A stretch of 64,000 nucleotides of DNA from positions 1-64,000 of the forward strand of contig JAGFNK010000128.1 of assembly GCA_025769875.1 (NCBI GenBank), given 5' to 3'. Of this stretch, positions 56,512-64,000 are shown one piece after another (position 1 is the stretch's first letter; every line of letters begins with the position of its first letter). The translations under genes were made by a program, and so were the position numbers. The notes under the pieces are model-generated. The model ran no database searches. It had not been told where the DNA came from and saw only the letters and a list, made by a program, of their open reading frames with translations. Source of the stretch: Russula earlei. Its lineage: Eukaryota; Basidiomycota; Agaricomycetes; Russulales; Russulaceae.

Positions 56512-57022
56512 TGTTACGGTGTCGCGGCCATAAGAGCATTTGTCACAGATACCGGTTCTTCGGACCGGACCGGCAACCGGACAAGCCTACCCGGACAGAC
56601 CTCACGTTTCCCGCACATTTTCATGACTCACCCAGCCTCGCATGTACCATCACCTTCCAGCGTGTTCTAGTTTCGATTGTCTCACCGCTACCTTGTGTCT
56701 GCTATTTGATATAGGATACAATGTCTATATAAGACTGTCCATAGAAGAGAACAAGCCTTAAGCTTGTTCTCTTGTGAATATCACTAGATTCTAGCTTTGG
56801 GACTGTAGGCTTGCAGGGAATCAAGCAATCGACTCAGAAACCTTCTCTACTCTCTAAGTCTTTGAACGCGAAGACATATCCACTGTATTTCCTCTCCGTG
56901 GTACACACTAGCCTTCGCTGTGTTGTCACCGAGATCCCTGAATCTCGCGAGAACTTGTCGTCTTGCTTGACTCAGTGCGCACGTCTCGCACGTGAAACAA
57001 TTTGTCAGTGACACCGCCCCCA
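56512..57022 (+). repeat. 5' LTR of a chromovirus, about 511 bp
   Basis: It begins TGTTACGGTGTC and ends near ACCGCCCCCA. A TATA box (TATATAA) lies at 56726-56732. The primer-binding site TGGTGACATTAG starts at 57025, two bases after the end, and is complementary to a tRNA 3' end including CCA. The left flank CTCCT (56507-56511) would be the target duplication. The right end is placed from the primer-binding site. Confidence 0.75.
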
Positions 57023-57108
57023 GTTGGTGACATTAGAACAAGCTTAACTCTCGAACCCTTGACCCCGAACCACACACTCACCAAGGAATATATCAATTTT
57101 CTCCCAAT

Positions 57109-58776
57109 ATGACTGCCGCTCGAGACTGGAGATACAAAGGGCTTGTCACACCAACTGTAGAAGGGCTAACAGCTCTCAAATGCCCATTTGAACTGCTCCC
57201 TGACCAAGAGAAAAATGTCCCCAGCATGACCACATTCGATGACGGAGTCGACTTCCTATCAGTACAGACCGACGGCGTACCATGGACAGGTTACTATGTC
57301 ACCTGGAAGAATGCCAAGGTAGCCCTCGGCCACCTCTTCGGCCTCTGGTTCGAGATCGCGAGACGTGGAGACAGCTGGGAAGCGATGCGCGTTGCCCACC
57401 CAGCCTTTCGCCTCGCTCAAAATCCCCTCAGAGGAATCAATCTCACCACATTGACAGCTTTGGGAGAACCCCTCCCCAACTCGAAAGCGCCAAGCTGAGC
57501 TCTGATGCCTGGACCCGCTCCACCTACCAGTGCTCCAATGGAGCTCAAACCCACAACGACGATGAACATTTTCGCCACCAAAACCCAACACGCATTGTCC
57601 AGAACGACGCGAACCCCAATTCGCCCCTCATTTGCGGGACTTGGAGGATGCGGAGAATGACCCCCAAGCCCTGACCCTGACAAACTCTTTGGATGAACCG
57701 ACCGTGACAAGTGCGCATCTGACAACAGAAAACTCAAGGGAATTCCCCCCGAGTTGTTCAACAGTGATCGCGTGCGGACACATGCATTCCTAGTTGCATT
57801 CAACAGGTTCATGTCCATGAACCATGACAGTAAAATCGCTAGAGACCCGATTAAGAAGTGTGCTTATTTTCTCTCATTGATGAAAGGACCCAAGGTTGAA
57901 GGATGGCTTGAAGCCATGGATCAGTGGCTCGAAGATGTGCAAAATGACCCTACCAACGTCCCGCTAGGACTCACAGCGTGGAAAGCACTGCGACAACAAT
58001 TCCGTCGCGCGTTCACCGACTATGCAGAGCGTGAGAAGGCCCAAGATAGGCTTAAAGAACTGAAAATGAAAGATGGGCTACTCGATGACTATATCTCAGA
58101 ATTCCAACTACTAGCCAGACGCACAGGACTCGACATCGACGAACCAACAGTCATGTGACTATTTGCATGGGGACTCCCATGATCCCTGGTCGAGTCTTGC
58201 CTTGACCTGGAAGATCCCACCTCATTTGCAAACTGGGTCGCAGCAGCTCAAAAACATCATAGAGTATGGATGCGCAAATGCGCGATCTTGTCAGACTATT
58301 CTAGCACCCACAGACGCAATTTTAGTCAAACTCAGAACAATAGACCTTGGGGACGACTCGTCAATTCAGCTTGGGCCAACCATGGGAACAACCAAAGCAA
58401 CGCCACACCCGCATGCCCATGCCTCCCACCGCATGACCCAAACGCGATGGACACTAGTGCAGGCGCAGCCCGAAAGGCAAACACCAAAGCTGAGAAACAG
58501 AAACATCAAGAAGAAGGAAGATGTTTCCAATACTCCCTTTGAGGACACTTGGCTCGTGACTGTCCCACAAAGCCAAAACGCGAAATGACTCGCACGCACG
58601 CCGTCGACACAGCCACCACCACACCCGAATCCTCCATCGTGGAGATAATCAAAGAAAACGCAGCTGACAAACTTGCAAGGGCAGCAAAAGTGCTTTCTGT
58701 AGAAGAAAGGGAGGCCTTTATTAAAGCCCTGACAGGAGATGACAAGGACAAAGAAGAGGATTTTTCAGATGCTTGA
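57109..58776 (+). pseudogene. Gag of the chromovirus, several TGA stops
   Basis: The first open part starts MTAARDWRYKGLVTP and stops at TGA 57496. The same frame continues from an ATG at 57505, through further TGA codons (near 57657 and 57687), into the capsid region (LFNSDRVRTHAFLVAFNRF, SLMKGPKVEGWLEAM, FTDYAEREKAQDRLKEL), then TGA 58156. The zinc knuckle near 58520-58566 is damaged. The second Cys is Tyr (TAC for TGC), and a TGA sits where Arg (CGA) is usual before GHLARDCP. Confidence 0.8.
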
Positions 58777-59760
58777 GCATAACGGTGATTGCTCGAGCTT
58801 TAGGTATCGATTCCATGTACAAGTCTCAAAGAAAGTCAATATCAGTGATGACTACTATTTACACTGGATCGAACAAAGCCGAAAGAAAGGCCCTGATAGA
58901 TAGTGGGGCTACAGAATGCTTCATATCTCCTAAATTAACAAAGGAACTGCACCTACAAATACAAAAATTAATTCCAGCCAGAAACATCAAAAATGTTGAC
59001 GGAACACTTAGGCCCCTTTTACCAACCGAGAATTCTTGAATCTTGAACTTGAACTTGGATTTCGGGATTTTCCGGGAGTGACAGGAGTGACAGGAGTGAT
59101 GTAAGTGATATGATGTATATAATAAATTAATATGCATTTTTTTTTGTTGTCATTTGCATACTCACATATTTGGGGTTACACATGATGTGTCAGCGTCAAA
59201 CTCGGAGTCGAGCAGTCCAACTTGAGCTCAACATCTGGGTGCTTGCAGCCCCATTTTCACCAGAGCTGCACATACAAAATTTGCACAAAGATGTGCACCC
59301 ACACATTGGTGACACATATCCTGCCTTATGACATGCTTGCAATACCCCACTTGGAAGGAGTGGAAGGAAGGGTTAGAAAAAATATTTTACATATCACATG
59401 TAAACCCAGCAAATCACACCGAAAAGTAACTCATATTTGAAATAGACTCATATTAGTTTATTATGTCACTTACATCACACCTGTCATTCCTGTCACTCCC
59501 GGAAAATCCCGAAATCCAAGTTCAAGTTCAAGATTCAAGAATTCTCGGTTGGTAAAAGGGGCCTTAACCGTTCAGGGAAGATCACCCAAACCGTCCAACT
59601 GGAATTAAAACTACTGGGACAAAAGCACACACACCAGTTTCTAATCGCAGATATAGGACAAGATGATATCATCTTAGGATATCCATTCCTAGAATCGACC
59701 AATCCAAGAATAAATTGGTCCAAAGGGACCATCATGGGAAGAGTCACCCTCATGGGAAAC
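58773..59760 (+). pseudogene. Aspartic protease of the chromovirus, split by a MITE
   Basis: The N-terminal half has ALIDSGATECFISPKL (catalytic Asp) and ends at the MITE (59010). The second half resumes at 59564 with the family block IILGYPFLESTNPRINW. The MITE lies between a Leu and an Asn codon. Without the element and one copy of TTA, the two halves are in the same frame. Confidence 0.85.
59011..59563. mobile_element. MITE copy 2 (553 bp, PIF/Harbinger-like, TTA target duplication)
   Basis: Nearly perfect terminal inverted repeats of about 100 bp start GGCCCCTTTTACCAACCGAG at each end. TTA flanks it on both sides (59008-59010 and 59564-59566), as expected for PIF/Harbinger-type elements. 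It has no coding capacity and is inverted relative to copy 1. Confidence 0.93.
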
Positions 59761-61380
59761 CAAGAAACCCCAGTGTGGATCAAAGCATTAGTAGACTGGG
59801 AAGAAGGCGATGAGCTATGGTTACAGACCCAAATACGCAAAACCACCATAGCACAACAACTGGTGGAATCACAGATGCAAGACAAACCTAGAACTTGGCA
59901 GGAAATAGTACCCCTTCAATACCACCAATACGGACAAGTATTTATGGAACAAGAGTCAGAAAGATTCCCTGGACCAAGAAAATGGGATCACACCATTGAC
60001 CTAAAATCAGATGCCCCGACAACGATCAACTGCAGGGTATACCCTCTCTCACCTAAAGAAAAGGAAGAACAAAGGAAATTCCTTGAACAAAATTTACGAC
60101 TTAAACGAATAAGAAGATCTAATTCACCATACGCAAGTGGATTCTTTCTTATAAAAAAGAAGGATGGCAAGTTTCGACCAGTACAAGACTATAGAAATTT
60201 AAACAAGTGGACAATACCTAATGTATATCCACTACCCTTAATCCCAGAACTTATCCACACCTTAACAGAAAAGAAACTCTTCACTAAATTCGATGTTAGA
60301 TGGGGTTACAACAATATTCAAATTAAAGAAGGAGACGAGTGGAAAGCAGCCTTCAAAACCAGTGACGGGCTATTCGAACCTACGGTAATGTTCTTTGGAT
60401 TAACAAACTCTCCAGCCACCTTTCAAACCATGATGGACGACATTTTTCAAGAAGAGCTTGCACAAGGATGGTTGAAAATCTATATGGACGACATCATCAT
60501 TGCCACAGAAAATGATGAAACAGAACATACATCTAAAGTCAACCACATACTGTCTAAATTGAAACAACACAATCTCTATCTCAAACCAGAAAGATGTCAA
60601 TTCCACAGAAGAAAAGTGGAATACCTCAGAGTAATCATAGGAGAAGGAAAGATAACCATGGACCCTGTGAAAGTCAAAGGAATTAAAGACTGGCCAACCC
60701 CATCGACACTAAAGGAAGTTAGAAGTTTCCTAGGATTTTGCAACTTCTATCAAAACTTCATACCTAACTTTTCCATAAAAGCCAGACCACTAAATGACTT
60801 GACAAAGAAAAATAAACAATGGGAATGGACAGCAAAAGAAGATCAAGCCTTTCAAACCTTAAAGGAAACCTGCGTATCCTACCCAGTACTTTGTACACCA
60901 GAATGGTCAAAACAATTCATTTTGGACACAGATGCATCAGGATTTGCCATCGGAGCCGTCATATCTCAAGAATACAAAGACGGTCTACACCCAATTGCGT
61001 ACTACTCTAGAACACTGTTGGATGCAGAAAGAAACTACGATGTGCATGACAAAGAACTAGCAGCAGTAATTTTTGGATTAAAAAGTGGACGACCCTTTTT
61101 CCTAGGAGCCGATAAACCAGTCAGAATAAGGACAGACTACAAAAATCTCACCTACTTTAAAGAACCACAAAAATTAACAGGACGACAAGCCAGATGGATG
61201 CAATACATGCAAGATTTCAACATCACCATGGAACACGTCCCTGGACACACGCACACAATTGCCGACACACTTTCTTGTCGTAAAGACCTTAACAAGGGGG
61301 TAGAAGAACAAAAAACCACCTTATTACCACCAAACATCCTCGCACAAAAAACTTATCTACCAGACAAACTCAACGAATGA
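59734..61380 (+). CDS. Reverse transcriptase and RNase H of the chromovirus
   Basis: This is the longest ORF of the element (548 residues). The N-terminal part is the end of the protease. RT motifs: FFLIKKKDGKFRPVQDYRNLN, FDVRWGYNNI, FFGLTNSPATFQ and the catalytic YMDDIIIAT. The thumb is followed by LGFCNFYQNFI, and RNase H follows with DTDASGFAIGAVISQ, ERNYDVHDKELAAV and TDYKNLTYF. It ends at TGA 61378-61380 just before the integrase zinc finger, so the integrase is cut off. The RT and RNase H catalytic residues that I can see are intact. Confidence 0.9.
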   Translation: MGRVTLMGNQETPVWIKALVDWEEGDELWLQTQIRKTTIAQQLVESQMQDKPRTWQEIVPLQYHQYGQVFMEQESERFPGPRKWDHTIDLKSDAPTTINCRVYPLSPKEKEEQRKFLEQNLRLKRIRRSNSPYASGFFLIKKKDGKFRPVQDYRNLNKWTIPNVYPLPLIPELIHTLTEKKLFTKFDVRWGYNNIQIKEGDEWKAAFKTSDGLFEPTVMFFGLTNSPATFQTMMDDIFQEELAQGWLKIYMDDIIIATENDETEHTSKVNHILSKLKQHNLYLKPERCQFHRRKVEYLRVIIGEGKITMDPVKVKGIKDWPTPSTLKEVRSFLGFCNFYQNFIPNFSIKARPLNDLTKKNKQWEWTAKEDQAFQTLKETCVSYPVLCTPEWSKQFILDTDASGFAIGAVISQEYKDGLHPIAYYSRTLLDAERNYDVHDKELAAVIFGLKSGRPFFLGADKPVRIRTDYKNLTYFKEPQKLTGRQARWMQYMQDFNITMEHVPGHTHTIADTLSCRKDLNKGVEEQKTTLLPPNILAQKTYLPDKLNE

Positions 61381-62627
61381 CAAGAAATCTTAAGACAATT
61401 TCATGACACACCCTTTGCAGGACACCCAGGAATAGCTAACACCTGGGACTTAGTCAAACAACACTATGAAGGACCTAGACTACAACAGTTTATAGAACAG
61501 TACGTCAAAGGATGCGCAAAGTGTCAAGAGTCCAAGACCAACATACCTAGAAAGAAGGCCACGACCTTTCCACTCGACACACACGTTGGACAAGGCCCCT
61601 TTCAATATGTATCGATGGACCTTATCACCGATCTACCCAAATCAGAAGGATTTGACAGTGTCCTTACCATAGTCGACCAAGGATGCTCCAAAGCAACAAA
61701 GTTTAAACAATCGATGGAACAGGCATCGCACATGAGTATCTAAAACACCTTGTACCATGGTTTGGCATTCCCAAAAGAATTATCTCTGACAGGGACCCTC
61801 GATTCGCATCAAACTTCTCCAAAGCCATATGTAAAAACTTAGGCATCAAACAAAACATGTCCACCACATTCCACCCTCAAACTGATGGACAGACAGAAAG
61901 GATGAACGCATGGCTAGAACAATACCTAAGACCCTGGACCATGACTCACCTGCATTCCTGGGCAAAAATGCTTCCCCTGGCAGAATATGCACACAACTCA
62001 TGGAAACATGAAACATCACGAAGATCGCCACATGAACTCCTCATGTGATTCAAACCCCAAATTAACATCAGTCTAGAAGACAATAACGTACCCTCATCCA
62101 CCAACTGCCTAAAACAACTTGAAGAAGCAAGACAAGATGCCCAACAACTTCTTGAACATAAACAACAACCCCTAAAACCTGACATCAAAGAAATGGAAGA
62201 AGGAACCCTCGTATGGCTAGAAGCGAAGAACCTCAAAACACAAGGAACACACAAGTTGATGCCCAAAAGATACGGCCCCTTTCCCATCACAAGAAGAATT
62301 TCCAAAGTCGCTTATCAATTACAACTCCCCCCATCAATGAAGATACATGACGTCTTCCATGTCAACTTACTTCTTCCTTATAAGGAGACAGAAGAATACG
62401 GCACACCGTTTACACGACCTCCACCAACCATAGAAAACGAGGAAGAATATGAAATTGAAGCGATTCTAGACATGAGAAGATTCAGACGAACACGTAAACT
62501 CCAATACCTCGTACACTGGAAGGGATACCCCACATCAGATGACTCATGGGTCAACCACCATGACCTCCACACCCCAGAACTTCTGAAAGAATACTACTCT
62601 GCTTTGGCTGGACGACCCCAGATATAA
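61381..62627 (+). pseudogene. Integrase and chromodomain of the chromovirus
   Basis: The N-terminal HHCC finger is visible (FHDTPFAGHPG...CAKCQ). The core has FQYVSMDLITDLP (first Asp), SDRDPRF (second Asp) and GQTERMN (Glu). About 16 bp are missing near 61700, where the frame jumps. An in-frame TGA lies at 62046. The C-terminus (from 62193) keeps YGPFPITRRI, HDVFHVNLLLPY and a chromodomain YEIEAILDMRRF...LQYLVHWKGYP...SWV, which targets new copies to methylated histone H3. Confidence 0.88.
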
Positions 62628-62682
62628 AAGATACCGCCTACAAACGACCACTCCCCATCGTTCCATCCCCCGATACAACGAT

Positions 62683-63868
62683 ATGTCTTCTACTCAAAAC
62701 TCCCCTACTGCTTCCACCACTACCCTCGTATCCACTCCGCCTTACTCTCCTGCTCTTATTCACCTGCCACTATCCAGAGAACCGTCCCCTTCAATGGTGG
62801 CAACCATTACCACCAGGCTACTCATTTGACGTGCTGCACAACATGCCACCATGATTGTGCAAGCTCGCGAACTATGGGAAGACGACTCCCTTACCACCAT
62901 CCTACGTGCCTTTGGCAATCGGTCACCCATGCAAGGGACCAACTCTCCCATTAGAAACCGCAGTCCCTCCTATCACGTCCGCTCTCCTTCACCTGACCCC
63001 ATTCCCATTCCCCCACGCACAACCGCCACTACCATCGAATGAATTGAGAATATTGTGTTGCTCGACAAAAATCTAGCCCCAGTAAACCCTCAGAGAACAC
63101 CACCTCCCATATATGAACCACCCATCAACCACACCCAACCTTCCAAACTAGAAGAACTCGGAGAAGGATGGGAAGAAGGAGACTTAGGCCTAGATTTACT
63201 AATCCCAGACCCAGGCAACGAAGATGACACGCTCCCACCTCGTTTTGTTCTCCCCAACCTCACACATGGCTTCCCCTCCCTGCTAGCCACTTACGGCCCA
63301 GGATGTCCTACCCACCGCATACCCATCCGAGCGTGAGCAGATCCTTACCCACGCCCCCTCCTCTCACAAAAAGACGCCTTTTTGTTCAAGGAGAACCTCA
63401 GACACACCAAAGCCGTTAACGAGGTACTCAGGTTTGAACAAGACCTGTCCTTAGAAGCCGAAGTATGTCATTACCAATTTGCCATAAAGAAAACATGACA
63501 GATGGCAAATTCCCTCGTCACCGCTCGAGAGAGATACCATGACATGGTATGGGAAGTAAGAGACTCAGAGATCAAGCTGGCCAAAGCCAACGCTAAAACC
63601 CACCTCGAACCATGAATCCTGTTCAGAACAATGCCTCAGCTCTCCGAACAAGAACACGAAGACGCCAAGCAAGCTCTCTCAGACCCATGGTATCAATTTT
63701 CTCCTCGAATCACTAATCATTGTGCCTGGTGCCATGACGGAGGACACGACACATTCAAATGCCCCAAGATTGCCATTTGCATCCTCTGCAATCGCCATGG
63801 ACACATGGCCGACCACTGCAGAAACCCCCACCGACGATGCAAAACTGATAGGATATGCCGAGTCCCTC
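62683..63868 (+). pseudogene. Post-pol ORF with two zinc knuckles, five in-frame TGA stops
   Basis: One frame runs from ATG 62683 for about 395 codons, interrupted only by TGA (62827, 63040, 63334, 63496, 63613). It opens Ser/Thr/Pro-rich, has RELWEDDSLTTILRAF, an acidic middle (EELGEGWEEGDLGLDLL), a charged helical stretch (ARERYHDMVWEVRDSEIKLAKANAKT), and two CCHC-type knuckles (CAWCHDGGHDTFKCP and CILCNRHGHMADHC). It is cut by an LTR at 63869. The layout is the same as 27-1392. Confidence 0.75.
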
Positions 63869-64000
63869 TGTCAAGACTCACTGTTGAACTATCCAGTTCA
63901 AGAGCGAGGGGTAAGCTCAGAGACGAGTCGATAGACGTCCAAGACGGTGTGGGCAAGGAGTAGAGTCCAGAGTAGTAACAGATACCAGAGAGGTACTGTC
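63869..64000 (-). repeat. LTR of the 5081-6046 family, inverted, cut by the window edge
   Basis: It starts TGTCAAGACTCACTG and follows the reverse complement of 6046-5910 closely, differing at a few bases. It interrupts the zinc-knuckle ORF. The left flank is CCCTC (63864-63868). Its other end lies outside the window, so it may be a solo LTR or part of a full element. Confidence 0.85.

Larger units (their letters stand above)
56512..63868 (+). mobile_element. Ty3/gypsy chromovirus, nearly complete but decayed
   Basis: Order on the plus strand: 5' LTR, gag (57109-58776), protease (58773-59760, split by a MITE), RT and RNase H (59734-61380), integrase (61381-62300), chromodomain (about 62440-62600), then an extra ORF with zinc knuckles (62683-63868). 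The 3' LTR is beyond the window or was lost. Stops are almost all TGA, and a roughly 16-bp deletion near 61700 shifts the integrase frame. The element inserted into a MITE, was itself hit by another copy of that MITE, and by an LTR at 63869. Confidence 0.9.

Overview
This window is from the nuclear genome of a basidiomycete fungus, most likely an Agaricomycete. The genes carry many short introns (about 46-98 bp, GT-AG, very small exons). Neighbours are packed head-to-head or tail-to-tail. The gene set includes typical fungal proteins (DASH subunit Dad3, Trs120, Cmr1, a Clp1/BTB-like protein). The repeats are Ty3/gypsy chromoviruses and a Ty1/copia relic. I cannot name a species from sequence alone.

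Layout. Positions 1-7.4 kb form a nest of retroelements. The 3' end of a plus-strand gypsy-type element (post-pol zinc-knuckle ORF, then an LTR at 1434-2470) abuts a truncated minus-strand chromovirus (about 2560-7130). The gag Gly/Pro repeat of that chromovirus is split by a 966-bp solo LTR with a perfect 5-bp target duplication. From 7.4 to 55.7 kb lies a gene-dense housekeeping block. In order: a truncated Vcx1 duplicate, phosphoglycerate-mutase-family enzyme (+), Vcx1-type Ca2+/H+ exchanger (+), C2H2 zinc-finger protein (+), lumazine synthase (-), Srp40/Nopp140-like protein (+), TilS-like PP-loop protein (-), YTH-domain m6A reader (-), Gfd2/YDR514C-like protein (+), Nudix hydrolase (+), lipoyl(octanoyl) transferase (-), copia gag relic, DCAF-like WD40 protein (-), lipB fragment, Clp1/BTB-like protein (-), about 4 kb with no clear gene, Dad3 (+), Arpc1 (-), Vps55 (+), Trs120 (-), Dpm2 (+), N-terminal methyltransferase (-), Csm3/Swi3 (+), Cmr1 (-), a conserved protein of unknown function (-) and a small mitochondrial-type membrane protein (+). 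From 55.7 kb to the end lies a second repeat nest. A chromovirus (LTR at 56512) sits inside a MITE, a second copy of the same MITE sits inside the protease of that chromovirus, and an LTR of the family seen at 5081 sits in its last ORF.

How genes fit together. Several adjacent pairs share very short divergent spacers (73, 100, 101, 185 and 200 bp), which suggests bidirectional promoters. Csm3 and Cmr1 (replication fork and DNA damage) are convergent neighbours. Trs120 and Vps55 (membrane traffic) are also convergent. Vcx1, Dpm2, lumazine synthase, LipB and the Nudix enzyme are basic metabolism. Nothing looks like a secondary-metabolite cluster, and I did not find a clearly new multi-gene system. 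The most unusual items are the nested mobile elements with a post-pol zinc-knuckle ORF, their TGA-only decay pattern, two partial gene duplications, the eukaryotic TilS-like gene and several conserved genes with single-base frame breaks.
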